51,319 bases of DNA from Methanomassiliicoccales archaeon (lineage in GTDB: Archaea; Thermoplasmatota; Thermoplasmata; Methanomassiliicoccales; UBA472). A program made the position numbers and the translations under genes. Below, one piece after another: positions 16,530-24,795 of the stretch (positions are counted from its first letter, which is position 1; each line of letters starts with the position of its first letter). Under the pieces are notes generated by a model. The model did no database searches. It was given only the letters and a program-made list of their open reading frames with translations, and was not told the origin of the DNA. The stretch is taken from assembly GCA_036504055.1 (NCBI GenBank), contig DASXVU010000039.1, forward strand, positions 1 through 51,319, read 5' to 3'.

Positions 16530-16762
16530 ATTGATTATATCTCTAAAGGCGTGATTCTTCCAGCCAGAAGTCTACCAACTAAATCGATGCTAGGGCTCGC
16601 GGGCCATATGCATCGGTGGCATCAGGATACTTATTCTTATTGGGCAGAACGACAGAACAACCGAAAGACCTCGTCTACACATGCCCCGCGTTCATCATGA
16701 ACAGATGTTTAGAATAATGTAATCCAGAAATGAATAATCATCGAATCTTCCAGATCGAATGA
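16530..16762. other. Non-coding gap
   Basis: Between the terminator and the operator of the next gene. No coding frame or RNA was recognised. AGAATAATGTAATCC and AATGAATAATCATC near 16710-16743 are AT-rich and may contain the promoter of the following small gene. Confidence 0.4.
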
Positions 16763-16779
16763 GCACTAATTATTAGTGC
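16763..16779. promoter_or_regulatory. 17-bp perfect palindrome GCACTAATTATTAGTGC (candidate operator)
   Basis: Eight-base arms match perfectly around a single central T. The element ends 22 bases before the ATG of the 99-residue protein, so a bound dimeric regulator would cover the transcription start. Related half-sites (ACTAAT/ATTAGT) occur before the citrate synthase gene (5833-5860). Confidence 0.55.
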
Positions 16780-16800
16780 CCTCTAGTTCGTTGCTCATAC

Positions 16801-17100
16801 ATGGTCGATAAGACAACCGCCATATTGGACATATTGAAGGATAAATATCGGCTTCGGGTCCAATTGAGCAGGGGAGTCACTGTAAGATTGATCGGTCCTG
16901 TTCACCGAGTATTCCTGACCGTGGGGAGGAAAGAGATAAGATACCATCTGGGAGACGAGGACCTCGAAAACCTGATTGCAAACATTGCTTGGGAGAAACT
17001 CGGAGTGGAACTCGATCCCAGCGATATGCGGGACCTCAAGAAAAGATTGAAAGCGATTACTGAAGAAACACCTGAGCCATCCCCAAAAAAAGGAGCTTGA
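16801..17100 (+). CDS. 99-residue hypothetical protein
   Basis: Not recognised. A compact alpha/beta protein: helix (TTAILDILKDKYRLRVQ), two beta strands (VTVRLIGPVHRVFLTVGRKEIRYHL), helix (LENLIANIAWEKLGV), a charged segment with DPSDMRDLKKRLKAI, then a disordered tail PEPSPKKGA. No cysteines, no membrane segment. The perfect palindrome just upstream suggests specific regulation. Start at ATG, probably with a very short leader. Confidence 0.65.
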   Translation: MVDKTTAILDILKDKYRLRVQLSRGVTVRLIGPVHRVFLTVGRKEIRYHLGDEDLENLIANIAWEKLGVELDPSDMRDLKKRLKAITEETPEPSPKKGA

Positions 17101-17157
17101 AGTTGGCCCTGGCGTATTTCAATCCTCTACTATTGCTGATTATTTCGGAATAGAATC

Positions 17158-17562
17158 CTAAAGCAGCTTACTTCCGGCACCTGGTCCGCTCTTACAATTA
17201 TAGACTTCTGTGATCTTGAACTCCAATAAGGCCTTGCATACCAGATCAGCCCTTCTTGCCTTGACCATGTCCTTCATCTTCTCATAGTCCGCACCGCTAG
17301 TATGGACCTTTACGTTCCCCTTTAGCTTCAGGCACCCTTTGGTTTCTGGCCCCCAGGCATAGAGACACGCCTTTGGGTTTTCCTGGAGATTGCTGAGGGT
17401 CTGCTTCATGAATTGATTGCCGATCCACACTGTTTCATCATCCACAAGGAACACAGAGCCCACTGGTACAACGTTCGGGTCACCATCTTTTGAAGAAGTT
17501 GCCAGTGGGAAAATCTTCGTCGCTTTGAAAATCTCGATCATCTCAGTCGTCAGTGCAACCAT
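17158..17562 (-). CDS. Pyridoxamine 5'-phosphate oxidase-like FMN-binding protein (copy 2)
   Basis: About 134 residues from the ATG at MVALTTEMIEIF, chosen because a TATA-like TTTTAAATA lies 25-32 bases upstream, implying a leaderless mRNA. FMN split-barrel features: FPLATSSKDGDPNVVPVGSVFLVDDETVWIG (about 17-47), NQFMKQTLSNLQENP (48-62), then LKLKGNVKVHTSGADYEKMKDMV. The end ITEVYNCKSGPGAGSKLL parallels copy 1 at 4576. Members bind FMN, haem or F420. Substrate unknown. The 26-residue upstream extension in the same frame is unlikely to be translated. Confidence 0.82.
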   Translation of the reverse strand: MVALTTEMIEIFKATKIFPLATSSKDGDPNVVPVGSVFLVDDETVWIGNQFMKQTLSNLQENPKACLYAWGPETKGCLKLKGNVKVHTSGADYEKMKDMVKARRADLVCKALLEFKITEVYNCKSGPGAGSKLL

Positions 17563-17938
17563 AATGATCGGATGGATATGGTGAATATTTAAAATGAAAG
17601 TGGGACCCCTTGGTTCTAGAGGATCGATTGAACATATCATTGTCCGAAATGTTTTCGCCGATACAGAAGCACATGGGAAAGATACCGATTCTAAATGAAT
17701 GCCGGCAGAATCTTTCTTTTCTATGGCTCCGATACTTGATAATGATTGCTTGAAAACCTGTTCAACGATGAAGAGACGCTACGAGTGAGCCTTCATTGGA
17801 GGAATCTCGTACAATGCATATTTTTCCAACAGAAGTATTTGTAGCGTTAATAAACGACGATGATACGATGAGGATTCCAGTGCTTGAACAATAATCTCTT
17901 TGTGGTAACTAGTCACCAAGCGTAAGGCAGCATCCTGA
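17563..17938. other. Non-coding gap of about 375 bases
   Basis: Contains the promoter of the leaderless FMN-binding protein gene at its left end (TATTTAAAA about 17586-17594 on the plus strand). The rest holds no convincing frame, hairpin or repeat. Confidence 0.4.
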
Positions 17939-18322
17939 CTATCCTATCACCACGAATCGGTCGCGATATCGTCCATCGCTCGATGTTCCGGTGATGATCT
18001 CGTGGATCAGGTCCAACAACCCTGACTCTCTGATGTTGGCACAGATCTGGCATATGACCGTTTGAACTTTGATTCCATTGAGCAGCTTAATGGCCCCGCC
18101 TTCGAATTCATATCTCAGATCAAAATACTCCTTTCCCTTCACCATGCCCTCCTCGCGGTTGTGTTTCCGGCAGCGGTAAGTGCTGATCACCGAATCAGTG
18201 ACCCCCAGAAGTTTCGCGACCTCGGTCTGTCTAAGGTGATGGCGATCGATCAATTCGTCTGCTAGACCTCTCCTGATCATCGGCAGAACATGCCAAACGA
18301 TGAGCTCACATGGTGTTTTCAT
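17939..18322 (-). CDS. HTH transcriptional regulator (COG2522-like)
   Basis: About 127 residues from the ATG at MKTPCELIVWHVLPMIRRG, the usual start of this archaeal family. The longer frame upstream is unlikely. The helix-turn-helix reads LRQTEVAKLLGVTDSVISTYRCRKH (about 30-54). The C-terminal half has a CQICANIRESG motif, which together with the early Cys may bind metal. Members are predicted XRE-like regulators. Targets are not known. AT-rich DNA (ATATATATTAC) about 85-100 bases upstream is the probable promoter. Confidence 0.8.
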   Translation of the reverse strand: MKTPCELIVWHVLPMIRRGLADELIDRHHLRQTEVAKLLGVTDSVISTYRCRKHNREEGMVKGKEYFDLRYEFEGGAIKLLNGIKVQTVICQICANIRESGLLDLIHEIITGTSSDGRYRDRFVVIG

Positions 18323-18673
18323 TGTAACCGAACTCTTGCATGGGCATGTAAACAAGCAACGGGGGTAATTCCATTGCACGGATGTAAGGCAGTTAATAAT
18401 AATCAAATGTAATATATATGATGATTCCGTTTTAACAATAGACAAGTAGCTATTAGAATGTTATACATGTTTTATCCATTCATTTTGAATTATTATGTCG
18501 TTTGTCATTAATGGAATCCTCGGATTATTGGAGACCCAGAAGGATTGCGATTTATGTCGTGATCAATAAGAAATGCCGCAGAACCGTATCCTCAGCAGCA
18601 GTAAGAATGGCATTAAAGCAACATAAGTGTTGATATATGGTCAGCGGGATACTAGATTCGATCTGGTGTTTAT
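18323..18673. other. Divergent promoter region between the HTH regulator and tbp
   Basis: About 350 AT-rich bases with no coding frame. TTGATATATGG near 18628-18638 is a good TATA box for tbp (about 40 bases before its ATG). ATGTAATATATATG near 18404-18420 faces the other gene. Confidence 0.5.
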
Positions 18674-19222
18674 ATGTCCAAGTATAAAATCGAGAATGTC
18701 GTAGCTTCCGCATTTCTTGGAACGGAATTGAACCTTCAAGAACTGGCAATTTCGTTGGACGGCGCAGATTACGAACCGGATCGGTTCCCTGGCCTCATTT
18801 ATCGAATGAAGGAGCCGAAAACGGCGACCCTGTTGTTCCATAGCGGTAAGGTTGTCTGCACCGGAGCGAAGTGCTATGACCAAGTAAAGCAGGCAATAGG
18901 TAATTTGACCGGACAGCTCAGCAAGCTCGGCATCAAACTGGACAAAGAACCGCAGATCACCGTCCAGAATATCGTGGCATCATCTGATCTTGGACAGAAA
19001 ATCAATTTGAACATAATCGCCATCTCACTGGGACTGGAACGGGTCGAATACGAGCCGGAGCAGTTCCCCGGTCTTGTGTATCGCCTGGACGATCCGAAGG
19101 TCGTGCTTTTGCTGTTCGGGTCCGGAAAACTCGTGTGTACCGGTGCAAAGGTACCCCAGGATGTTGAGAAAGCGGTCGATAAGATCACCAAGGAGCTAAC
19201 CGCTGCTGGGCTGCTTTCGTAG
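18674..19222 (+). CDS. tbp: TATA-box-binding protein
   Basis: 182 residues, the full length of an archaeal TBP. It binds the promoter TATA element and recruits TFB and RNA polymerase. Two direct repeats of about 90 residues form the saddle: first IENVVASAFLGTELNLQELAISL with FPGLIYRMKEPKTATLLFHSGKVVCTGAK, then VQNIVASSDLGQKINLNIIAISL with FPGLVYRLDDPKVVLLLFGSGKLVCTGAK. Both stirrup loops and the phenylalanines before PG, expected to kink DNA, are present. The gene is monocistronic. Confidence 0.97.
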   Translation: MSKYKIENVVASAFLGTELNLQELAISLDGADYEPDRFPGLIYRMKEPKTATLLFHSGKVVCTGAKCYDQVKQAIGNLTGQLSKLGIKLDKEPQITVQNIVASSDLGQKINLNIIAISLGLERVEYEPEQFPGLVYRLDDPKVVLLLFGSGKLVCTGAKVPQDVEKAVDKITKELTAAGLLS

Positions 19223-19417
19223 GCCTGCCGTCATCCTACCGATAGCTAAGGGTGACGACCTCGATCCTTAAGTGAGATAGCCTTTGAGATGCTGATCCCA
19301 CAACTCAGGGACGAATCGCTATCCTGCAGTCGAACGGTTGAACGTATCTTCGACTGAACGAGCTTATGGACGGCGAAAGCCCGACCGGATCATAAAGGGT
19401 ACTGAAAGGGTGACCTC

Positions 19418-19933
19418 TCAATCCGTATTGACTTGCAGATGCCTTAGTAATTTCATTAGCTTGTCATCGAGTTCAATGCCAACTTTTGTGATCTCAGGTC
19501 TATCGAGGCTTGACAGTACCGATGACGGCCGATCCATTACCAGACGGTTCTTCTGACCATGGTCAGAACAGATTACCAGGCGGAGAGGGACATAAAGCAT
19601 CACGGATGGATCAAAACGGAACATGCGTTCTGCTATCGTGTGGTTGCCCATGAGGTAAATGGTGCACTTATCCGAGTGGCCTGCAAGACCCATTATGGGA
19701 GACGTGTCCAATTTCCAGTAGATGAAAAATCCGTGAGGGGCAGAGGCTTGGGCATCGGCAACGACCTCCTCCCAGGTCGCTCGTCGGCGTACAAGATTCC
19801 CCGATCTATTGGGATCGAACATGGGCACAGCCCTCTCGAACCTCTGGCAGAACTCATTATAGTCATGGCCGATTTCGAAGGAGAGCCTTTCGACATCATG
19901 TTTTGACGCTGAACCGCTACTTTCTGAGAGCAT
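19418..19933 (-). CDS. DUF302 family protein
   Basis: 171 residues. The C-terminal half matches DUF302 (PF03625): GNHTIAERMFRFDPSVMLYVPLRLVI (about 95-120) followed by LVMDRPSSVLSSLDRPEITKVGIELDDKLMKLL (about 130-162). The N-terminal half (RLSFEIGHDYNEFCQRFERAVP) is the usual lead-in of the longer members. Function is unknown. Some relatives occur near redox or metal genes. The minus-strand gene is convergent with tbp across a 195-base gap without coding potential. Confidence 0.75.
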   Translation of the reverse strand: MLSESSGSASKHDVERLSFEIGHDYNEFCQRFERAVPMFDPNRSGNLVRRRATWEEVVADAQASAPHGFFIYWKLDTSPIMGLAGHSDKCTIYLMGNHTIAERMFRFDPSVMLYVPLRLVICSDHGQKNRLVMDRPSSVLSSLDRPEITKVGIELDDKLMKLLRHLQVNTD

Positions 19934-20345
19934 GATGGGATTTCATACCGGCTTGGCTTAAGCCTATGGTAAGGACCCTACCCATGGAAAAGGAATGTTC
20001 CTTTCCCTATTCGTTTTCAACATGGTCAATCGATCGCAAGAATCGGAAGAAGAACCTTGTTCCAGCCCAGGAACAAAATGATAAAATGAAACTCGCATTC
20101 ACTTATCACCATGATCGAGCGGGTTACGGAGGAAGACCTGCCACAGATCCCAATGCTTCATCGAGTATTTGCCGTTCCTGACCGAGAAAGTGAGCGAGTC
20201 GGTTACCTTCGTGTTCCTGGAGAAATGGAATAACCGTTGAGGCTGCATTGAGACGCGTCCACGGTGTTCAGAAGACAGAACCGCAAACATCCGCTGAACA
20301 TCAGAACAGATTGAATAAGGGATGAACACGTTTCACTTGGCGACC
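19934..20345. other. Gap of about 410 bases, possibly holding degraded coding sequence
   Basis: No intact gene. A 10-bp palindrome GGCTTAAGCC lies at 19955-19964, and a hairpin (AGGAA-tg-TTCCT, extended by GGAAA/TTCC) at 19986-20006. Two short overlapping frames near 20110-20240 look protein-like (MIERVTEEDLPQIPML in one, FIEYLPFLTEKVSESVTFVF in another) and could be remains of a decayed gene, but neither is long enough to assign. Confidence 0.35.
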
Positions 20346-21005
20346 ATGTACAAGCTTTTCCTGTTCGACATGGACGGAGTGCTGCTGCAGCACAAGTCAT
20401 CATGGGGGTATTGCCAGGAAGCCATAGGTTGCGATCTCAGGCACTTCTATGATGAGTTCGGGCAGGAAGCTCGAGACGGAAAGGACCTCATCGAGCTGGT
20501 GATGCGCAAAATGGCGAAACATGGACTTACAGAGGAGAAATTGATGGAGCTTGCCAGGAAGGCGCCACAGACGAAAGGAGTGGAGAAAGTGTTGAAAACG
20601 ATTCATGCCAACGGGGGCGTAGTGATGATAATATCCGGCGGTATCGGGGCGTTCGCCCATGAGCTGTCCGATCAATATCCTATGACCTCGTTCGTTTGTA
20701 ACGAGCTGCATTATGTTGGGAACGATCCCGTCCCGACCTGCGAGATCAAAGTAGGCCATGAAGACAAGGGGAAAGTGGCAAGGAGGATGATGGCTTCCAT
20801 GGGCGTATCCAAGGAAGAAACGGTAGCGATCGGTGACTACAGCAATGACTGTGCCATGTTCGCCGAGGCAGGATTGAGCATAGCCTTCAATGGCGACGAG
20901 GAGGCCAAAGCAGCAGCCACGGAAAGCATCGACAGCGATGACCTATCCGACATCCTGCCGATCATCTATGGGAACAACGGGCAGAAGATCGTGAATGGTT
21001 GTTAG
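20346..21005 (+). CDS. HAD-superfamily phosphatase, SerB-like
   Basis: About 219 residues from the ATG at MYKLFLFDMDG, where family sequence begins. HAD motif I is FDMDGVLL (nucleophile Asp and acid/base Asp), motif II ISGG (about residue 96), a lysine in KGKVARRMM, and motif III/IV GDYSNDCAMF (GDxxND). The cap is helical (about 15-80), as in phosphoserine phosphatase-type enzymes. It hydrolyses a small phosphorylated metabolite. The VMIISGGIGAFAHEL and IGDYSND pattern is SerB-like, but the substrate-specific residues cannot be assigned here. Monocistronic. Confidence 0.87.
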   Translation: MYKLFLFDMDGVLLQHKSSWGYCQEAIGCDLRHFYDEFGQEARDGKDLIELVMRKMAKHGLTEEKLMELARKAPQTKGVEKVLKTIHANGGVVMIISGGIGAFAHELSDQYPMTSFVCNELHYVGNDPVPTCEIKVGHEDKGKVARRMMASMGVSKEETVAIGDYSNDCAMFAEAGLSIAFNGDEEAKAAATESIDSDDLSDILPIIYGNNGQKIVNGC

Positions 21006-21130
21006 TTCATCACCCATCCAAATTATCTTGGCCTTCCCTTTTGGCAATTAACACTGGATCCGTGAATTGCCTATTCTGGATCGCATGCTCTTCGAGGCCC
21101 TTCTGTCATTATTATTTGAGAGAGAAGTAA

Positions 21131-21207
21131 ATTCTTTATAGAAGAACTAACAATTTCATTCATGGGTTGTAAACCCTTGGTTGTCTAGATTTGAAAGGAG
21201 GTCAATA
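21131..21207 (+). promoter_or_regulatory. hsp20 promoter and structured leader
   Basis: TATA-like TTCTTTATAGAA is followed by a leader of about 45 bases holding a small hairpin (GGGTT-gta-AACCC at 21164-21176), and then a near-consensus ribosome site (AAAGGAGGT) seven bases before the ATG. CCTT at 21175-21178 could alternatively pair with the AAGG of the ribosome site. Confidence 0.5.
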
Positions 21208-21672
21208 ATGGCAATAACAAGGAGAGAGGACAGATTGGTTCCAGTAGGCTTTTGGAGCCCGAGCGGCATGATGCAGGAAATGGAGAAAATGTTAGATGAC
21301 TTCAGAACTGGATTCGGAGATATGCCGATCAAGTCATCAGGCGCCCGATTACCTTCGATCGACGTTAGGGATGAGGACGATCAGTATGTTTTGGAGGCGG
21401 AACTCCCCGGTATCAAGAAGGATGAGGTTTCGGTGGAGATAGGAGAAGAAGCCGTGATCATCAAGGCGCAGAAGGAAAAAAACGTCCAGGAACAGGGAAA
21501 GGGATATGTGCGCAGAGAGAGGGGATACATCTCCTTTTACCGCCAGATACCCCTGCCGGCGGATGTTGACAATTCCGAAGCCAGAGCCAAATTGGAGGAT
21601 GGCCTGTTGATCGTGACCTTACCAAAGAAGGCCGAGAAGGAAGGCGGCAAGAAGAAGCTGGATATCCAGTAG
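21208..21672 (+). CDS. hsp20: Small heat-shock protein, Hsp20/alpha-crystallin family
   Basis: 154 residues from the ATG at MAITRREDR, fixed by the near-consensus AAAGGAGGT upstream. An ATP-independent holdase that forms cytosolic oligomers. The N-terminal arm (about 1-45) carries GFWSPSGMMQEMEKMLDDF. The alpha-crystallin domain (about 48-140) has PSIDVRDEDDQYVLEAELPGIKKDEVSVEI, VRRERGYISFYRQIPLPADVD, and the closing A-x-x-x-n-G-L motif AKLEDGLLIVTLPK. The short tail KKLDIQ lacks a classical I-x-I but ends in I. Likely heat-induced. Confidence 0.95.
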   Translation: MAITRREDRLVPVGFWSPSGMMQEMEKMLDDFRTGFGDMPIKSSGARLPSIDVRDEDDQYVLEAELPGIKKDEVSVEIGEEAVIIKAQKEKNVQEQGKGYVRRERGYISFYRQIPLPADVDNSEARAKLEDGLLIVTLPKKAEKEGGKKKLDIQ

Positions 21673-21773
21673 CTCGATCTCCCCTCCTTCTTTTTCTATA
21701 CGGTTTCTGCTGGATCCTGAAACCGGCAAGTTTTATTCGGACCTGTTTTCATAATGTACCCGTGTGAGGGAGA

Positions 21774-22268
21774 ATGAGCGATGATCCATGGGGGGACAAT
21801 CATACAAAAATGAGCAGAGAACTGGAGATAAATGATGACATCCTATGTCGTATAGAGCTGTTGAAATCACTTCAGGAAACATTTATGTGTGAACGCTGCG
21901 GCGAATGCTGCAGGCAAGAGTCCATAGCCTTCACTGAAAGAGATGTTCAGAGAGCATCCGAAAAGAAGAATATTTCCCCTCATGAGTTCATAGAAAGATA
22001 TGGGCTAACTCTGGCGGACCATTCGGTAGAACTGGTTTATTACAGATTGTTCACCGGAACAGGGGAAATTTGTCCATTCAATCATGATCGTGATTGCACC
22101 ATCTATGATGCCAGACCACAAGTGTGCCGCGGTTTTCCGTTCTTGACCCCGGAAAATGTAGAGAACGCCTTCCATCTGAACAATGAGATATCGCTCTGCG
22201 GCAAATGTAAAGCGGCTATTAGCCAGGCGGAAAAGATCTTTAGTGTGATATCCATCCGAACGGATTGA
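21774..22268 (+). CDS. YkgJ-type CxxCxxCC cluster protein
   Basis: 164 residues with the PF03692 signature: CERCGECCRQE (about residues 39-49), then the downstream CPFNHDRDCTIYDARPQVCRGFPF (about 101-124) and CGKCK near 142. The conserved cysteines bind zinc or an Fe-S cluster. The family is annotated as zinc/iron-chelating and its cellular role is unproven. The start is supported by GTGAGGG just before the ATG. A TATA-like TTTTATTC sits about 40 bases upstream. Monocistronic. Confidence 0.87.
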   Translation: MSDDPWGDNHTKMSRELEINDDILCRIELLKSLQETFMCERCGECCRQESIAFTERDVQRASEKKNISPHEFIERYGLTLADHSVELVYYRLFTGTGEICPFNHDRDCTIYDARPQVCRGFPFLTPENVENAFHLNNEISLCGKCKAAISQAEKIFSVISIRTD

Positions 22269-22400
22269 GGATCTGGGATCTATTTCGTTTATGTGCTTTC
22301 CTGATCGTTTTTTCGGATTTCAAAAGTGTGCAGAACATAATCGTACGATGGCGCAGGGTATAATCCAAGATCGCCCTTAACGATCTGAACGTCGACTAGT

Positions 22401-22901
22401 CTATGATGCTGAGACCAATGCCAATATCAAGGCAACGAACATCACAATTCCCGCAGCTCCCCGCACCGCAGTCCATTTTGCGAAACGGTCCAATAATCCA
22501 GATATTGTCCTTTCATCCATTTCGGCCTCGCGCACCCTGAATGCTGTGGGCGCAGCCCGACTGGTCCCGAACGCATGCACGATGGCGGCTCCTGCTGCGA
22601 GCAGCAACAATGCCATTGTGAAGGATCCTTCGGCTTGAAGGTATCCTCCTATCGCTGCGATGAGCGCCAGCAGGTATGAAAGGATCCCGATCGAACCATA
22701 CCAATACCTGCCATTAGCTAGATCAGCCGCCTTGAAATAATTCGAATAGGCCATCGCGCCGATTCGTTTCCGAGCTGGGAGCTGCTTGATCACCTGATCC
22801 ATCCCCGCTCCGGCCAGAATGCCGGTGATGGAGGTCGTAATCGTTACCAGCCCGATGAAAAGAACATCCAATTCCATACCCTTGATATTTGAGTCGACCA
22901 T
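22401..22901 (-). CDS. Four-helix membrane protein, DUF1772-like
   Basis: About 166 residues with four hydrophobic segments (about 13-35, 68-90, 93-112, 142-165). Between the first two lies a conserved-looking loop (QLPARKRIGAMAYSNYFKAADLANGRYWYG). This layout and the Y-x-x-Y-F/A-x-D loop resemble DUF1772/anthrone-oxygenase-like small membrane proteins. That assignment is by pattern only. An internal ATG at MELDVLFIG (22877) is an alternative start. Function unknown. Confidence 0.6.
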   Translation of the reverse strand: MVDSNIKGMELDVLFIGLVTITTSITGILAGAGMDQVIKQLPARKRIGAMAYSNYFKAADLANGRYWYGSIGILSYLLALIAAIGGYLQAEGSFTMALLLLAAGAAIVHAFGTSRAAPTAFRVREAEMDERTISGLLDRFAKWTAVRGAAGIVMFVALILALVSAS

Positions 22902-23075
22902 CACCGTTATGAAAGTTGTGTCGTTGACCGATCTAAGGCCGCGTTTTGATGAGGAGATAACGAATTGGATCTGCGAACAATCGCAAACTTAGCATTCTGG
23001 GATTAACAAACATTGATCGAATAATCCATACTTTACGACGAGTATTAGTATGGGGAGCAGAAATAAACATTAAAC

Positions 23076-23492
23076 ATGACCGAACCCACTCTTTACGAAC
23101 GACTAGGTGGGATATATGCGATCACCTTGGTCGTAAACCGTTTCAGCGATATGGTTGTCGAGAACCCGAAGGTCGGCAAGGGCTCGCAGAACCAGGCATT
23201 GAACGAATGGTCCACCGACAAGCTGGATAGATTACCGGGCCTAAAGTACATGAGGTCGCTTTGGGTGGCAGATGTCTCTGGCGGTCCGTTCGAATACACC
23301 GGTAAAAAACTGGATGAGGCGCACGCAAATTTCCGCATAAAACCGGATGAATTCGACGAGGTTGCCGCGGAGCTCAGGCGGGCTCTTGAATATTACAATG
23401 TGCCAGAACGAGAAAAGGAAGAGGCGATGGCCGCCTTCATTGCGCACAAGGATGAGGTAACTTCTGGATCAAGAATTGTGATGAAAGCGTAA
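23076..23492 (+). CDS. Truncated haemoglobin (group 1-like)
   Basis: 138 residues, the length of a single-domain trHb. Typical start LYERLGGIYAITLVVNRFSD. The E-helix region reads GLKYMRSLWVADVSGGPFEYTGKKL, the proximal (F8) histidine lies in EAHANFRIKPDEF (His about residue 89), and the H helix holds VPEREKEEAMAAFIAHK. It binds haem and probably O2 or NO. In other prokaryotes such proteins detoxify NO or protect from oxygen. The glycine motifs GG after the A helix and SGG in the E-F loop are present. Alone, with a hairpin following it. Confidence 0.9.
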   Translation: MTEPTLYERLGGIYAITLVVNRFSDMVVENPKVGKGSQNQALNEWSTDKLDRLPGLKYMRSLWVADVSGGPFEYTGKKLDEAHANFRIKPDEFDEVAAELRRALEYYNVPEREKEEAMAAFIAHKDEVTSGSRIVMKA

Positions 23493-23507
23493 GACAGTGT
23501 TCCATGA

Positions 23508-23526
23508 AGGACGCCCAGGGCGTCCT
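23508..23526 (+). terminator. Hairpin after the truncated haemoglobin gene
   Basis: A perfect stem AGGACGCC/GGCGTCCT with loop CAG, starting 15 bases after the stop codon. There is no T-run, so it may stabilise the 3' end rather than terminate transcription. Confidence 0.45.
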
Positions 23527-23979
23527 GGTATCGAATCGTGTCGATAGTGTTAACGCGCTTCCTAAGTCCACGGAACTCGGATGACCGTTTCAGAACCGAT
23601 GGTCATGATTTCAGACCACATATTGAGTCAACGAAGATAGAAGAAGATTGTGCCGACTCGCCTGTGTGAACTATGTGTGGGGGAGAAGGGGAGTTTCAAT
23701 CGACGAGTCGGTATAGATCAAGATGCCCCTTGACCTTTGATTGAACTTCCTTTCTAATTACGAATCTACATCCGCGGATTATAAACCTCAGCCTGTCATT
23801 ATCATTATTGATTCCGGTTCGGGTCCGAATGGCTAAGTCATTGGGCAGCATTAGAAAACAAGAATTCGCGCGTTTCCGGAATTCTCCACTCCAATCGATC
23901 GAACTGATTTTGATGAACAGAAGATCTTCTTATAGGCAAAATGAATAAGGGCTTCGAATCTGCAATCGGGTGATTAGTG

Positions 23980-24001
23980 TTAGTGTATAAATATATACTA
24001 A
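23980..24001. promoter_or_regulatory. AT-rich near-palindrome containing a TATA core
   Basis: Arms TTAGTGTATA and TATATACTAA differ from perfect symmetry at one base pair, with AA between them. An extra direct copy of TTAGTG-like sequence precedes the left arm (ATTAGT at 23973). The TATA-like core suggests a promoter that a repressor could cover. It is about 130 bases upstream of the next ATG. Confidence 0.4.
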
Positions 24002-24134
24002 AACTTAATATTCGGTAAATATTTCATAGAATTAGTTGTTCTGAAGTAAGGCGCCTCCATACATTTTTTCAATTTTGATAATAATAACCATAACATTAAG
24101 AAATCAATCGACTAATTTTGATGGTCGTAATAAC

Positions 24135-24269
24135 ATGATCATCGACCTGAACAGTTTGAGTGAAGACTACCACAAAGTCCACAAATTGCTCTATTCGATT
24201 TCTGGAAAAAACAAGATGCCATACAAGGGATCCTATCCGAAAGGTGACCTGATAACGGCCATGGGGTAG
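24135..24269 (+). CDS. 44-residue hypothetical protein
   Basis: A short frame starting MIIDLNSLSEDYHKVHKLLY and ending with KGDLITAMG. It precedes the next small gene by only nine bases, whose ribosome site (GGGGTAGGG) lies over its stop codon, so the pair could be translationally coupled. No family recognised. A 20-codon upstream extension in the same frame is possible. Confidence 0.4.
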   Translation: MIIDLNSLSEDYHKVHKLLYSISGKNKMPYKGSYPKGDLITAMG

Positions 24270-24278
24270 GGATTGATC

Positions 24279-24569
24279 ATGGCTGTCCGCAAGAAGTTGG
24301 TTGACAGGGTGGCCGAACAGATCGCGGAAATGACGACGGACCAGTTCATCGTTTTGGACGTTACGAACGCCCTTGTGAGTTGCAGCGGCAAACCCCTCGC
24401 CACTAATGCCGAGGTCAGCTCGATCATGAGATGCTATGGGCTCGCCCGGAACACCGGCGTCATGATCAAACGCGGTGATGCCACCTTCACCCTTTGGGAA
24501 AAGTCCATCGACCATTCCCGGCTCAAAGGGAACAAGAAGAACGATGATGGAAATGGAGTCAGAGCATAG
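24279..24569 (+). CDS. 96-residue hypothetical protein, possibly winged-helix-like
   Basis: Not recognised. Residues 1-75 show helix (KKLVDRVAEQIAEM), helix (TDQFIVLDVTNALVSCSG), turn, helix (TNAEVSSIMRCYGLAR), and a beta pair (GVMIKRGDATFTLWEK), the order of a small winged helix. The tail is charged and disordered (KGNKKNDDGNG). It lies directly behind the 44-residue frame. A DNA-binding role is a guess from secondary structure only. Confidence 0.6.
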   Translation: MAVRKKLVDRVAEQIAEMTTDQFIVLDVTNALVSCSGKPLATNAEVSSIMRCYGLARNTGVMIKRGDATFTLWEKSIDHSRLKGNKKNDDGNGVRA

Positions 24570-24795
24570 TGACGGATAGCCGTTCTCTCATCGATCAAGA
24601 TGGAATGGCTCACATACTCTTCTTCACACTCTAGATGCTCAACTCAAATCAGCTATTGGGCTCATACTGCCTGATGATACGAGCTGGAGCGCTGTGGTTA
24701 ACTGTGCTTGAATACCACGACGATGATGGTGTCAACTGAACCGATGGATCCTCCTAGGTTCACGGTCCCAGCAACGAAAGCAACGATGGTGCTAC

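Larger units (their letters stand above)
23493..24134. other. 640-base gap with hairpins and an AT-rich palindrome
   Basis: No convincing gene. It holds an 8-bp hairpin close after the globin gene, an inverted repeat AGAATTC/GAATTCT at 23861-23885, and an AT-rich near-palindrome with a TATA core at 23980-24001 followed by two AATATT copies (24006-24022). The right end is therefore probably the promoter of the following small genes. No tRNA fold was found. Confidence 0.45.

Noticed and set aside
19966-20181. 71-codon plus-strand frame before the HAD gene
   Set aside because: Composition is not protein-like and it crosses a hairpin. Only short traces of possible decayed coding sequence are seen.
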